Position numbers and translations under genes: made by a program. This document shows, piece after piece, positions 47,310-55,816 of a DNA stretch of 64,000 bases. Every line of letters starts with the position of its first letter. Position 1 is the stretch's first letter. A model generated the notes under the pieces. It had not been told where the DNA came from. It was given only the letters and a program-made list of their open reading frames with translations, and did no database searches. Where the stretch lies: assembly GCA_947170435.1 (NCBI GenBank), contig CAMVTO010000002.1, forward strand, positions 62,001-126,000. The letters are read 5' to 3'. The DNA comes from an uncultured Clostridia bacterium. Its GTDB lineage: Bacteria; Bacillota; Clostridia; Oscillospirales; Oscillospiraceae.

Positions 47310-48236
47310 ATGCGTGTGATCGACATTGAAGACATCACCGAGGCGATGGAGGATCAAACGGCGTTTGTGCTGCGCTGCGAGGAAGAGTATCGCGACAAGA
47401 TCAGCGCGGCCGCGGCGAAGATTCTGCGCAATCGTGAAAGCAAGCCCATTGTCTGCCTGACCGGCCCCTCCGGCTCCGGCAAGACAACCTCAGCCATGCG
47501 GCTGAAAATGTATATCGAAAACCTCGGTGTGCCCGTCGGGCTTGTGAGCATGGATAACTTCTTCCTGCCGCTGGATAAGCGCCCGCCCGAGGCGAGCGAC
47601 TGGGAGTCGCCTTACTGCGTGGATCGTCAGGGCCTGGCGGACTGCATCCTGCGCCTTGCCAATGGCGAGGACGTGGAAGCTCCGTGGTACAACTTCAAGA
47701 CCGGCGACATCGGCGGCTACCGCACGCTGCACGGCAACAAGGACGGCATCATCATCGCCGAGGGCATCCACATGCTCAACCCGCTGATCCTCGACCTTTT
47801 GAAGGGCGAGTACACGGGTGTCTATGTTGCGCCGCGCACGCGCATCATCACCAACGACGACCGCATCGTTGATCCCGAAAAGCTGCGCGTCGCCCGCCGC
47901 ATGATCCGCGACCTCATCGGGCGCGGGCACAGCCTGCGCAGCACCATCGAGCGCGCACAGAGCGTGGATCGGGGCGAGCTGAATTACATCCAGCCCAACA
48001 AGAGCAACGCCACCATCCACATCAACACCTTCCATGAGTATGAGCCCTGCATCCTCTCGAAGTACCTGCACGATATTCCAGAGTTCCGTGAGCAGCTGGA
48101 CGACGCGTTCATTGAGCAGCACGGTCTGACCGATCTGATGAAGGTCATCAAGTCCGTCCCGCCGCTGACCACGCCCTATGTGCCGAAGAACTCGCTTGTG
48201 CGTGAGTTTATCGGCGGCAGCATCTTCGAGTACTGA
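47310..48236 (+). CDS. Uridine kinase-like P-loop kinase
   Basis: A 308-residue protein of the phosphoribulokinase/uridine kinase family. After a 47-residue N-terminal extension comes the Walker A loop GPSGSGKTTS (52-61), then DNFFLPLDKRPPEASDW, NFKTGDIGGYRTLHG, IIAEGIHMLNPLILDL and RRMIRDLIGRGHS. It probably phosphorylates a nucleoside or a related sugar in the salvage pathway. It is longer than typical Udk (about 210 residues), and its C-terminal 90 residues are not standard, so the exact substrate is open. Third gene of the deo operon, with AAAGGAG before its ATG. Confidence 0.85.
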   Translation: MRVIDIEDITEAMEDQTAFVLRCEEEYRDKISAAAAKILRNRESKPIVCLTGPSGSGKTTSAMRLKMYIENLGVPVGLVSMDNFFLPLDKRPPEASDWESPYCVDRQGLADCILRLANGEDVEAPWYNFKTGDIGGYRTLHGNKDGIIIAEGIHMLNPLILDLLKGEYTGVYVAPRTRIITNDDRIVDPEKLRVARRMIRDLIGRGHSLRSTIERAQSVDRGELNYIQPNKSNATIHINTFHEYEPCILSKYLHDIPEFREQLDDAFIEQHGLTDLMKVIKSVPPLTTPYVPKNSLVREFIGGSIFEY

Positions 48237-48243
48237 TTGCGGC

Positions 48244-48272
48244 TTGACAAAAAAGGAACAGGCAAGTATATT
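48244..48272 (+). promoter_or_regulatory. Sigma-A promoter of the PTS IIC gene
   Basis: TTGACA, 17-base spacer, TATATT. A 14-base-pair hairpin begins at the next base. Confidence 0.75.
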
Positions 48273-48304
48273 GTGGTTCGCGGACGAAACCGTCCGCGAA
48301 CCAC
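48273..48304 (+). terminator. Strong hairpin at the PTS IIC transcription start
   Basis: GTGGTTCGCGGACG, AAAC and the exact complement, followed by TTCTTTGTT. It may terminate the upstream operon, or fold as the 5' end of the PTS transcript. Confidence 0.5.
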
Positions 48305-48343
48305 TTCTTTGTTATCATGATCGAAAGAAAAGCAGGTGTTCTC

Positions 48344-49417
48344 ATGACTGATGTGAAAGCCTTCCTTAAGCGCAAAAACATTGAGTTTTCCGCCAAGCGC
48401 TACGGCATCGACGCCCTCGGCGCGATGGCGCAGGGCTTGTTTTGCTCGCTGCTCATCGGCACCATCATCCGCACGCTGGGCGTTCAGCTGCACGCGCCGT
48501 TCCTCACCGACATCGGCACGTACGCAATGGCGGTCTCGGGGCCGGCGATGGCGGTCGCCATCGGCTACGCGCTGCAAGCGCCGCCGATGGTGCTGTTTTC
48601 GCTGGCTGCGGTGGGCTGGGCGGCGAACGCCGAGGGCGGCGCCGGCGGCCCGTTGGCGGTGCTCATCATCGCGATCGTCGCCGCCGAGTTCGGCAAGGCG
48701 GTGAGCAAGGAGACCAAGGTCGATATCCTCGTGACCCCCGCGGTGACGATCCTCGTGGGCGTTGCGCTGGCGAAGTGGATCGCGCCGCCCATCGGCGCGG
48801 CGGCAGGGGAGTTCGGCGTGCTGATCGACTCCGCCACGAAGCTCCAGCCCTTCTGGATGGGCATTGCGGTGTCGGTGCTCGTCGGCATCGCGCTGACGCT
48901 GCCGATCTCGTCCGCGGCGATCTGCTCCGTGCTGCAAATGACGGGACTTGCCGGCGGCGCGGCCGTGGCGGGCTGCTGTGCGCAGATGGTGGGCTTCGCG
49001 GTCATGAGCTTCCGCGAGAACAAGTGGGGCGGGCTGGTGTCACAGGGCCTCGGCACGTCGATGCTCCAGATGCCGAACATCGTCCGCAACCCCCGTGTCT
49101 GGATCGCGCCGATCGTCACCAGCGCCATTACCGGCCCTGTCGCCACCTGTGTATTTGGTCTTGAGATGAACGGTGCGCCCATCAACTCCGGCATGGGCAC
49201 TTGCGGACTCTGCGGCCCGATCGGCGTGTGGACGGGCTGGCTCGCGCCGAGCGAAGAGGCGCTTGCCAAGGGCGCGGCAGCGATTGCGCCCTCGGGCTTT
49301 GACTGGCTGGGCTTGCTGCTTGTCAGCGTTGTGCTGCCCGCGGTGCTCTGTCCGCTTGTCAACGCGCTGTGCCGCAAATTGGGATGGGTGAAGGACGGAG
49401 ACCTGACGCTTTCCTGA
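48344..49417 (+). CDS. PTS-type sugar transporter IIC subunit
   Basis: A 357-residue integral membrane protein of the putative phosphotransferase-system EIIC (PF13303-like) group, with about ten helices and Gly/Ala-rich segments such as AMAVSGPAMAVAIGYALQAPPMV, TLPISSAAICSVLQMTGLAGGAAVAGC (split) and APINSGMGTCGLCGPIGVW. No EIIA, EIIB or HPr gene lies nearby, so whether it transports by phosphorylation is uncertain. The ATG follows GCAGGTG; an earlier ATG at 48317 has no ribosome binding site. Between deo and nucleoside transporter genes it may carry a pentose or nucleoside-related sugar; that is inference. Confidence 0.8.
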   Translation: MTDVKAFLKRKNIEFSAKRYGIDALGAMAQGLFCSLLIGTIIRTLGVQLHAPFLTDIGTYAMAVSGPAMAVAIGYALQAPPMVLFSLAAVGWAANAEGGAGGPLAVLIIAIVAAEFGKAVSKETKVDILVTPAVTILVGVALAKWIAPPIGAAAGEFGVLIDSATKLQPFWMGIAVSVLVGIALTLPISSAAICSVLQMTGLAGGAAVAGCCAQMVGFAVMSFRENKWGGLVSQGLGTSMLQMPNIVRNPRVWIAPIVTSAITGPVATCVFGLEMNGAPINSGMGTCGLCGPIGVWTGWLAPSEEALAKGAAAIAPSGFDWLGLLLVSVVLPAVLCPLVNALCRKLGWVKDGDLTLS

Positions 49418-49465
49418 CTAAAATTTGTTAAAATTGCATAATTTGTGCAAAAACGGATATCACGC

Positions 49466-49494
49466 TTGAAACTACAGACACAATCTGATATACT
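49466..49494 (+). promoter_or_regulatory. Sigma-A promoter of the BMP lipoprotein gene
   Basis: TTGAAA, 17-base spacer, TATACT. Confidence 0.7.
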
Positions 49495-49500
49495 TCGATA

Positions 49501-49519
49501 TGGACTATTGTCCAAAATA
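49501..49519 (+). promoter_or_regulatory. Palindrome at the BMP promoter start, similar to the deo operator
   Basis: TGGAC-TATT-GTCCA overlaps TATTGTCCAAAATA, which resembles TATTGTCACAATA of the deoC promoter and lies at a similar distance from the -10 box. Confidence 0.4.
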
Positions 49520-49541
49520 AACTGTAAGGAAGGTAATTGAC

Positions 49542-50738
49542 ATGAAGAAGTTTCTTGCGGTCATCCTCGCGATGACCATGGTCATGGCCCTCGTCGCCTG
49601 CGGCGGTAACAGCAGCAGCGACAACGGCGGCTCCACCGCTGCTCCGGCCGAGACCACCACCCAGCCGGCCGATTCCGGCAGCACCGACGCCGCTCCCGCC
49701 GCTGAGGGCATCCGTGTCGCGATGGTCACCGACTATGGCGACATCACCGACCAGTCCTTCAACCAGACCACCTATGAGGCGTGCAAGGCTTGGTCCGAGG
49801 CCAACGGCGCGGACTTCACCTACTTCAAGCCCGCTTCCGACTCTGACGACGACCGTGTCGCCATGATCGAGAAGGCCATCGACGAGGGTTACGGCGTCAT
49901 CGTGATGCCCGGCTACGCGTTCGCGCCGGCCATCGCTGCCACCGCTCCCGAGTACAGCGACGTCATCTTCATCGGCCTCGACGTCTCCGAGTACGACCTC
50001 ACCTCCGCCGGCTTGACCGAGCTGCCCGAGAACCTCTACTGCGCGGTTTATCAGGAAGAGCTCTGCGGCTACATGGCGGGCTACGCTGCTGTGAAGATGG
50101 GCTACAGCAAGCTCGGCTTCCTCGGCGGCATGGCGGTTCCCGCTGTCGTCCGTTACGGCTACGGCTTCGTGCAGGGCGCTGACGCCGCTGCGGCTGCCGA
50201 CGGCAAGACCGACGTTACCCTGAAGTATGCCTACGGCAACCAGTTCTACGGCGACGGCGACATCACCGCCGCGATGGACACCTGGTATGCGGACGGCACC
50301 GAGGTCGTGTTCGCCTGCGGCGGCGGTATCTTCACCTCCGCGGCTGAGGCGGCTGCCAAGGTGGGCGGCAAGGTCATCGGCGTTGACGTCGACCAGGCCG
50401 GTATCATCGACGGCGCTTACGGCGCGGGCATGACGGTCACCTCCGCCATGAAGGGCCTCGCCGCCACCGTCAACAGCCTGCTGACCGCTGTCAACAACGA
50501 CAGCTTCGCCGGCGGCATCGTGGACAACCTCGGTCTCGTCTCCGCCAACCCGGAGGAGAACTACGTCCAGCTCCCGATGGGCAGCACCCAGTGGAGCGAC
50601 AGCTTCTCCCAGGCTGACTACACCGCCCTCGTCGGCGATATGTTCAGCGGCAAGATCACTGTTTCCAACGACATCACCAAGACCGCTGCCGACATGGCGA
50701 CCACCATTGCTGTGTCCGACCTCGGCAACCTCAAGTAA
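49542..50738 (+). CDS. BMP-family nucleoside ABC transporter substrate-binding lipoprotein
   Basis: A 398-residue lipoprotein (signal peptide MKKFLAVILAMTMVMALVAC, lipobox Cys20) with a Ser/Thr/Gly-rich linker and a periplasmic-binding-type fold of the BMP/PnrA family that binds nucleosides: IRVAMVTDYGDITDQSFNQTTYE, GYGVIVMPGYAFAPAIAATAPEYSD (split), KLGFLGGMAVPAVVRYGYGFVQGAD (split) and the FACGGGIF/VDVDQAG ligand region. Very strong GC-rich codon bias suggests high expression. It has its own promoter and terminator; the ATPase and permeases follow as a second transcript. Confidence 0.95.
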   Translation: MKKFLAVILAMTMVMALVACGGNSSSDNGGSTAAPAETTTQPADSGSTDAAPAAEGIRVAMVTDYGDITDQSFNQTTYEACKAWSEANGADFTYFKPASDSDDDRVAMIEKAIDEGYGVIVMPGYAFAPAIAATAPEYSDVIFIGLDVSEYDLTSAGLTELPENLYCAVYQEELCGYMAGYAAVKMGYSKLGFLGGMAVPAVVRYGYGFVQGADAAAAADGKTDVTLKYAYGNQFYGDGDITAAMDTWYADGTEVVFACGGGIFTSAAEAAAKVGGKVIGVDVDQAGIIDGAYGAGMTVTSAMKGLAATVNSLLTAVNNDSFAGGIVDNLGLVSANPEENYVQLPMGSTQWSDSFSQADYTALVGDMFSGKITVSNDITKTAADMATTIAVSDLGNLK

Positions 50739-50754
50739 ATCTCTTGCAAACGCG

Positions 50755-50784
50755 AAAGACGCGGCTTTCGGGCCGCGTCTTTTT
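50755..50784 (+). terminator. Terminator after the BMP gene
   Basis: AAAGACGCGGC, loop, GCCGCGTCTTT, TT. Confidence 0.85.
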
Positions 50785-50833
50785 GTGCTTTTGTATATTT
50801 CAACAAAAAGTGAGGGCGGCTCACAAGTTTTCT

Positions 50834-50862
50834 TTGCATTGTTGGTCAAAGCGTTATATAAT
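50834..50862 (+). promoter_or_regulatory. Sigma-A promoter of the nucleoside transporter ATPase-permease genes
   Basis: TTGCAT, 17-base spacer, TATAAT. It allows a different level from the binding-protein gene. Confidence 0.75.
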
Positions 50863-50928
50863 AAAACACAGCAATCGTATCCTTTGGACACCGGCGGAAC
50901 GCCGTAAACAGAAAAGGAGGGGGTCAAC

Positions 50929-52470
50929 TTGGAAACGCCGTACGCGATTGAGATGCTGAACATCACCAAACGGTTCCCCGGCATCATCGCCAACGACAAC
51001 ATCACGCTTCAACTCAAGCGCGGTGAGATCCACGCGCTGCTCGGCGAGAACGGCGCAGGAAAGTCCACGCTGATGAGCGTGCTGTTCGGCCTGTATCAGG
51101 CGGAAGAGGGCGTCATCAAGAAGGATGGTAAGGAAGTTCATATCAAGGACCCGAACGACGCCAACGCGCTGGGCATCGGCATGGTGCACCAACACTTCAA
51201 GCTGGTGGAGTGCTTCAGCGTCCTCGACAACATCATCCTCGGCGTGGAGCCCACGAACAAGATGGGCTTTTTGCAGAAGGAAGAGGCGCGCAAGAAGGTC
51301 GTTGCCCTGTCCGACAAGTACGGCCTGCAGGTCGACCCGGACGCGCTGATCGAGGACATCACCGTCGGTATGCAGCAGCGTACCGAGATCCTCAAGATGC
51401 TCTACCGTGACAATGAAATCCTGATTTTCGACGAGCCGACCGCAGTGCTGACGCCGCAGGAGATCAGCGAGCTGATGAAGATCATGAAGAACCTCGCCGC
51501 CGAGGGCAAGAGCATCCTCTTCATCTCCCATAAGCTGGCGGAGATCATGGAGGTGGCCGACCGCTGCTCCGTGCTGCGCAAGGGCAAGTACATCGGCACC
51601 GTCGAGACGAAGAATTCCTCGCCGGAGGAGCTTTCCGCCATGATGGTCGGCCGCAACGTCAACTTCCATGTGGACAAGAAGCCTGCGCAGATCGGCGACG
51701 TGGTGCTGAACATCGAGCATATGTCCGTCGCCTCCAAGACGCATAAGAAGGACGCCGTCCACGATGTTTCCCTCAAGGTGCGCCGCGGCGAGATCGTCTG
51801 CATCGCGGGCATCGACGGCAACGGTCAGAGCGAGTTTGTCTATGGCCTCACGGGCCTTGAGCCGCTGCGCGAGGGTAAGATCGAGCTGGCGGGGCGCGAC
51901 ATTACCAACGCCTCGATCCGCGACCGCAGCACCCACGGCATGAGCCACATCCCGGAGGATCGTCACAAGCACGGTCTGGTGCTGGACTATACGCTGGAGG
52001 ACAACTTTGTTTTGCAGCGCTACTTTGAGCCGGAATTTACCAACGGCGCGGGCTTCCTCCGCCGCGATAACATCCGCAAGTACGCCGAGCGGCTGATCAA
52101 CGACTACGACGTGCGCTCCGGTCAGGGGCCCATCACCCGCGCCCGCGCGATGTCCGGCGGCAACCAGCAGAAGGCGATCATCGCCCGCGAGATCGACAAG
52201 GACCCCGATTTGCTGGTGGCGGTGCAGCCGACGCGCGGCCTCGACGTCGGCGCGATCGAGTTTGTTCATAAAAAGCTGGTGGAGCAGCGCGACGCCGGCA
52301 AGGCGGTGCTGCTGATCTCCCTGGAGTTGGACGAGGTCATGGACGTGCCCGACCGTATCCTCGTGATGTACGAGGGCGAGATCGTCGGCGAGCTTGACCC
52401 GAAGACGACTACGCAGGAAGAGCTCGGCCTTTACATGGCGGGCGCGAAGAGAGACGAGGTGAAGGCATGA
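50929..52470 (+). CDS. Nucleoside ABC transporter ATP-binding protein (two nucleotide-binding domains)
   Basis: A 513-residue ATPase with tandem ABC domains, as in NupA/RbsA. The first has Walker A GENGAGKST (39-47), the signature-like region and Walker B DEPTAVLTPQE. The second has a degenerate Walker A (GIDGNGQSE, without the Lys), signature SGGNQQK and QPTRGLDVGA. This asymmetry is normal for the group. The start is a TTG 8 bases after AAGGAGG. It overlaps the first permease by 4 bases. Confidence 0.95.
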   Translation: METPYAIEMLNITKRFPGIIANDNITLQLKRGEIHALLGENGAGKSTLMSVLFGLYQAEEGVIKKDGKEVHIKDPNDANALGIGMVHQHFKLVECFSVLDNIILGVEPTNKMGFLQKEEARKKVVALSDKYGLQVDPDALIEDITVGMQQRTEILKMLYRDNEILIFDEPTAVLTPQEISELMKIMKNLAAEGKSILFISHKLAEIMEVADRCSVLRKGKYIGTVETKNSSPEELSAMMVGRNVNFHVDKKPAQIGDVVLNIEHMSVASKTHKKDAVHDVSLKVRRGEIVCIAGIDGNGQSEFVYGLTGLEPLREGKIELAGRDITNASIRDRSTHGMSHIPEDRHKHGLVLDYTLEDNFVLQRYFEPEFTNGAGFLRRDNIRKYAERLINDYDVRSGQGPITRARAMSGGNQQKAIIAREIDKDPDLLVAVQPTRGLDVGAIEFVHKKLVEQRDAGKAVLLISLELDEVMDVPDRILVMYEGEIVGELDPKTTTQEELGLYMAGAKRDEVKA

Positions 52471-53582
52471 AGAACATTCTCAAAAGCAACGCCGTCCAGT
52501 CGCTGATCGCGTCGCTGCTGTGTATCGTGCTCGGCTTGCTGCTCGGCTATATCGTGCTTCTGTTCATCAATCCCTCCGGTGCGTGGGAGGCGATCATGGC
52601 GGTCGTCAAGAACTTCTGGAACTATTCCCGCGCCAACTTGCAGGCGAAAAACTTCGGCAATACGCTGGTCAAAACCGCGCCGCTGCTGATGTGCGCGCTG
52701 AGCGTGCTGTTCGCCTACAAGGTGGGTCTGTTCAACATCGGCGCCGCCGGTCAGTACGTCGTCGGTTCCTGCGCCTGCCTGTACGCGGCGCTCGCGTGGC
52801 ACTGGGGCTGGCTGGGCTGCCTGCTCTTCGCGCTGGTGCTCGGCGGACTGTACGGCGCGTTGGTGGGCCTGCTCAAGGCATACTGCAATGTCAATGAGGT
52901 TATCTCTGGCATCATGCTCAACTGGATTGGCCTCTATACGACAAACATGCTGCTCTCGCGCGTGAAGGAGTCCACGAGCCCCTACACGCTCCACCTCAAG
53001 TCCGACGCCCCGCAGGCGATGCTGCCGACCGCGGGCCTCGGCGCGATGTTCAACAACAACTCCAACGTGACCATCGCGATTCCGCTGTCCATCCTTATCG
53101 CGATCGCCATCATGGTCATTCTCGATAAGACCAAGCTGGGCTATGAGCTGCGGGCGACGGGCAACAACAAGAACGCGGCAAAGTACGCCGGCATGGCGGA
53201 GAAGCGTAACATCATCCTCACGCTGGTGATCTCCGGTGCGCTGGCGGCGCTGGGCGGCGCGTTCCTGTACCTCACCGACTTTGAGCAGTGGTCAGTGACC
53301 CAGTCCTCTGTGCCGGGCATGGGCTTCAACGGCATCGCCGCGGCGTTCCTCGGCGGTCTGAACCCCATTGGCACCATTTTCGCTTCCTACTTCATTCAGC
53401 ACATCACCGTCGGCGGCGCGTATGTGGACAAGACCATGTACTCGTCTCAGATCTCCGACCTGATCTCGTCCCTCATCATCTATCTGTGCGGCTTCGTGCT
53501 CTTCATCAAGTACGCCATCAACATGGGCATCGCCAGGCATGAGGAAAAGCAGATCATGAAAGAGAAAGGGGGCGCGAAGTAA
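52467..53582 (+). CDS. Nucleoside ABC transporter permease (NupB/RbsC type)
   Basis: A 371-residue inner-membrane permease with about nine helices: LLCIVLGLLLGYIVLLF, GLFNIGAAGQYVVGSCACLYAAL (split) and the coupling region EVISGIMLNWIGLY, plus GYELRATGNNKNAAKYAGM, a conserved family segment. It pairs with the next gene to form the channel. The stop and next start share TAATG. Placement behind the ATPase is usual. Confidence 0.94.
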   Translation: MKNILKSNAVQSLIASLLCIVLGLLLGYIVLLFINPSGAWEAIMAVVKNFWNYSRANLQAKNFGNTLVKTAPLLMCALSVLFAYKVGLFNIGAAGQYVVGSCACLYAALAWHWGWLGCLLFALVLGGLYGALVGLLKAYCNVNEVISGIMLNWIGLYTTNMLLSRVKESTSPYTLHLKSDAPQAMLPTAGLGAMFNNNSNVTIAIPLSILIAIAIMVILDKTKLGYELRATGNNKNAAKYAGMAEKRNIILTLVISGALAALGGAFLYLTDFEQWSVTQSSVPGMGFNGIAAAFLGGLNPIGTIFASYFIQHITVGGAYVDKTMYSSQISDLISSLIIYLCGFVLFIKYAINMGIARHEEKQIMKEKGGAK

Positions 53583-54523
53583 TGCTGCTTCTGATCCAAT
53601 ACACCCTGATTTTTGCTTCCGTGCTGGTGTTGGTCGCGCTGGGCGGCTGCTTCTCCGAGCACTCCGGCGTCATCAACCTCGGCCTTGAGGGCATCATGGT
53701 CATCGGCGCCCTCGGCGGCGCGCTGATGATGCGCTATATGCCCGGTTCCCTGGCGGCGTTTCCGCTGATCCTCTGTGTGCTGCTGGGCGCAATCGCCTTC
53801 GGCGTGGCGTACTCCGCGCTCCTCGGCGTGGCGTGCATCAACTTCAAGGCGGACCAGACCATCGTCGGCACCGCGCTGAACATGCTCGGCGTCGCGGCGG
53901 CGACGGTGTTCGTCAAGGCGATCAACACCAAGGCGAACCCGGACGACGTGTCCTCTACCATCCAGTATGTCGACGCGAAGAAGAAGTTTCTCGTGAACAT
54001 CGGCTCCTTTGAGTTCAACTGGTTCATGGTCATCGCGGTCATCATGCTGGTCATCGCCTATGTGGTGCTGTACAAGACCAAGTTCGGCCTGCGCCTCATG
54101 GCGTGCGGCGAGCATCCGCAGGCGGCGGACAGCGTTGGCATCAACGTGCTGAAGATGCGCTGGGCTGGCGTGCTGATCTCCGGCGTCTATGGCGGTCTCG
54201 GCGGTATTTGCTACATTCTTGCGGGCGTTTCCGAGTGGAAGTTTGAAAACGGCGTCGCCGGCTTCGGCTTCCTCGCCCTGGCGGTCATGATCTTCGGCCA
54301 GTGGCGTCCGACGCGCATTGCGCTTGCCGCGCTGCTCTTTGGCGCGTTCCGCGCACTCTCGAACGTGTACTTCGGCTTCCCGGCGCTCATGGCGCTGAAC
54401 ATCCCCGGCTCGGTGTACAACATGCTGCCGTACATCATCTCCCTGATCGTGCTGGCGTTCACGTCCAAGAGCTCCCGCGCGCCGAAGGCGGAGGGCATCC
54501 CCTACGATAAGGGACAAAGATAA
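53582..54523 (+). CDS. Nucleoside ABC transporter permease (NupC/RbsC type)
   Basis: A 313-residue inner-membrane permease, the second channel half: ASVLVLVALGGCFSEHSGVINLGLEGIMVIGALGGALMM (split), QTIVGTALNMLG and FGLRLMACGEHPQAADSVGIN, the last matching the partner's GYELRATGNN segment. No terminator separates it from ylbJ, whose stop is the adjacent base on the other strand, so transcripts may run into ylbJ antisense. Confidence 0.94.
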   Translation: MLLLIQYTLIFASVLVLVALGGCFSEHSGVINLGLEGIMVIGALGGALMMRYMPGSLAAFPLILCVLLGAIAFGVAYSALLGVACINFKADQTIVGTALNMLGVAAATVFVKAINTKANPDDVSSTIQYVDAKKKFLVNIGSFEFNWFMVIAVIMLVIAYVVLYKTKFGLRLMACGEHPQAADSVGINVLKMRWAGVLISGVYGGLGGICYILAGVSEWKFENGVAGFGFLALAVMIFGQWRPTRIALAALLFGAFRALSNVYFGFPALMALNIPGSVYNMLPYIISLIVLAFTSKSSRAPKAEGIPYDKGQR

Positions 54524-55435
54524 TCAAAATAAGATATTTGCTATCAGCATTGCAAGCGGCGCGGACAGCGCCGCTTGCGTTGCTTTTCCGAGGAAATACA
54601 GCCGCGCCGACAGACCGCTGTCTTCGAGCACGGACAGCGTCTGGGCATGAACGCTCATCCCACCCCAGGCGAGAAACACCGCACACAGTACAAAGCCGCG
54701 GCGACCGGCGGAGAGTGACAGCGCGCCGTTGGTCAGTTCGATGAATCCGATCAGCAGCGGGCTCGGCGGCAGGAGCAGCGTCACATAGCGCAGCACCACT
54801 GCAAAGATCACCACAAAGCCGCACACGCTCCACACCGCGGCGAAGGAATCCCGCACCGCGGACGGGAACACCGTGGCAAGGCTTTGCGCCTGACCCCGGC
54901 GCGGTGGGCGCGCGGGCGAATGTTCCGCGGGTGACAGGCGGCAAAGCATGACGCCGGTCAGCACCGCGGCGGCGACGTGGACGAGGTAGAGATACAGCCC
55001 GGCCCGGGTGCTGCGCAGCACCGCCGTGCCGCAGACGCCGAGAATAAAGCCGGGACCGGCGTTATTGCAGAACGAAAGCAGCCGCTCTGCCTCGGATCTG
55101 GAGAGAGCGCCGCCGCGATACAGCTCCGCCGTTGTTCGTGCGCCCACGGGATATCCGCCCACCAGCCCCAGCGCCAGCGCGACGGCTCCCGCGCCGCTGA
55201 GGCGGAACAGCGGGCGCATGACCGGGGCAAGCGTTCGCCCGAACCCCTCGGCGGCGCCGGAGGCAACGACGAGGGAGGAGAGTACGAAGAACGGAAACAG
55301 CGATGGCAGCACCGTTTGCAAGCACAGCGACAGTCCCTGCCGCGCGGCGTCCGACGCCTCGGCGGGCGCGGCGATCAGCGCTGCGGCAAAGCCGGCAAGC
55401 AGCACCGTGAGCAGGATATTTTTCAGCTTTTCCAA
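54524..55435 (-). CDS. ylbJ: Sporulation integral membrane protein YlbJ
   Basis: About 303 residues with eight or so hydrophobic segments. The family signature is clear: LFPFFVLSSLVV, then LALGLVGGYPVGARTTAELYRGGALSRSEAERLLSFCNNAGPGFILG (split). YlbJ is made in the mother cell and needed for spore resistance in Bacillus; it resembles nucleoside-recognition (Gate) transport proteins. The start is uncertain: a TTG at 55435 lies 6 bases after GAGGTG, while a GTG at 55444 lies inside that sequence. The protein is shorter than Bacillus YlbJ (about 400), though its conserved segments are present. Confidence 0.85.
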   Translation of the reverse strand: MEKLKNILLTVLLAGFAAALIAAPAEASDAARQGLSLCLQTVLPSLFPFFVLSSLVVASGAAEGFGRTLAPVMRPLFRLSGAGAVALALGLVGGYPVGARTTAELYRGGALSRSEAERLLSFCNNAGPGFILGVCGTAVLRSTRAGLYLYLVHVAAAVLTGVMLCRLSPAEHSPARPPRRGQAQSLATVFPSAVRDSFAAVWSVCGFVVIFAVVLRYVTLLLPPSPLLIGFIELTNGALSLSAGRRGFVLCAVFLAWGGMSVHAQTLSVLEDSGLSARLYFLGKATQAALSAPLAMLIANILF

Positions 55436-55478
55436 GGAAATCACCTCGCAACAACTTATGCGTTGGAGGGCAAACGTA

Positions 55479-55505
55479 GGACAGGCAAGATTTGCCTGTC
55501 CTTTT
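55479..55505 (+). terminator. Terminator-like hairpin upstream of yqfC
   Basis: GGACAGGCAA, GAT, TTGCCTGTCC, TTTT, ending 27 bases before the yqfC ATG. It may stop read-through from the transporter operon, or attenuate yqfC if its promoter lies upstream. Confidence 0.6.
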
Positions 55506-55532
55506 CATAGGCTTTTCCGAAAGAGGTGGCTT

Positions 55533-55811
55533 ATGGACAGATATTCGCAGGGGCTTCGCACGCGCATGGCGGAGCTGTTCGACCTGCCCGCTGATCTGGT
55601 GGCGGGGCTTGCGCATACGGAGCTGCTGGGCAGCCGCCAGCTTTTTCTGGAGGGGCATGAGGGCATCCTTGCCTACAGCGACACGCAGATCGACATTTCC
55701 ACCGGCGGGAGCATTGTGCGCGTGCGCGGCAGCGGCCTGGAACTGCGCAGCATGACCGACCGCGAGGTGCGCATCCGCGGGAACATCGACGCTGTAGAAT
55801 TTGTGAGGTAG
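55533..55811 (+). CDS. yqfC: Sporulation protein YqfC
   Basis: A 92-residue YabP/YqfC-family protein, expressed in the mother cell under sigma E in Bacillus and involved in spore formation. The pattern is LFLEGHEGILAYSDTQIDISTGGSIVRVRG, with the hydrophobic/polar beta-strand repeat of the family, ending in DREVRIRGNIDAVEF. AGAGGTGG precedes the ATG. It stands 5 bases before yqfD. I could not find a convincing sigma-E promoter. Confidence 0.93.
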   Translation: MDRYSQGLRTRMAELFDLPADLVAGLAHTELLGSRQLFLEGHEGILAYSDTQIDISTGGSIVRVRGSGLELRSMTDREVRIRGNIDAVEFVR

Positions 55812-55816
55812 GACTC

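Noticed and set aside
49420-49541. Purine riboswitch upstream of the nucleoside-binding lipoprotein
   Set aside because: The leader after the promoter is only about 40 bases, too short for the aptamer, and lacks its conserved loops.
49428-51005. 525-codon minus-strand frame opposite the BMP lipoprotein gene
   Set aside because: Shadow frame over a highly codon-biased gene.
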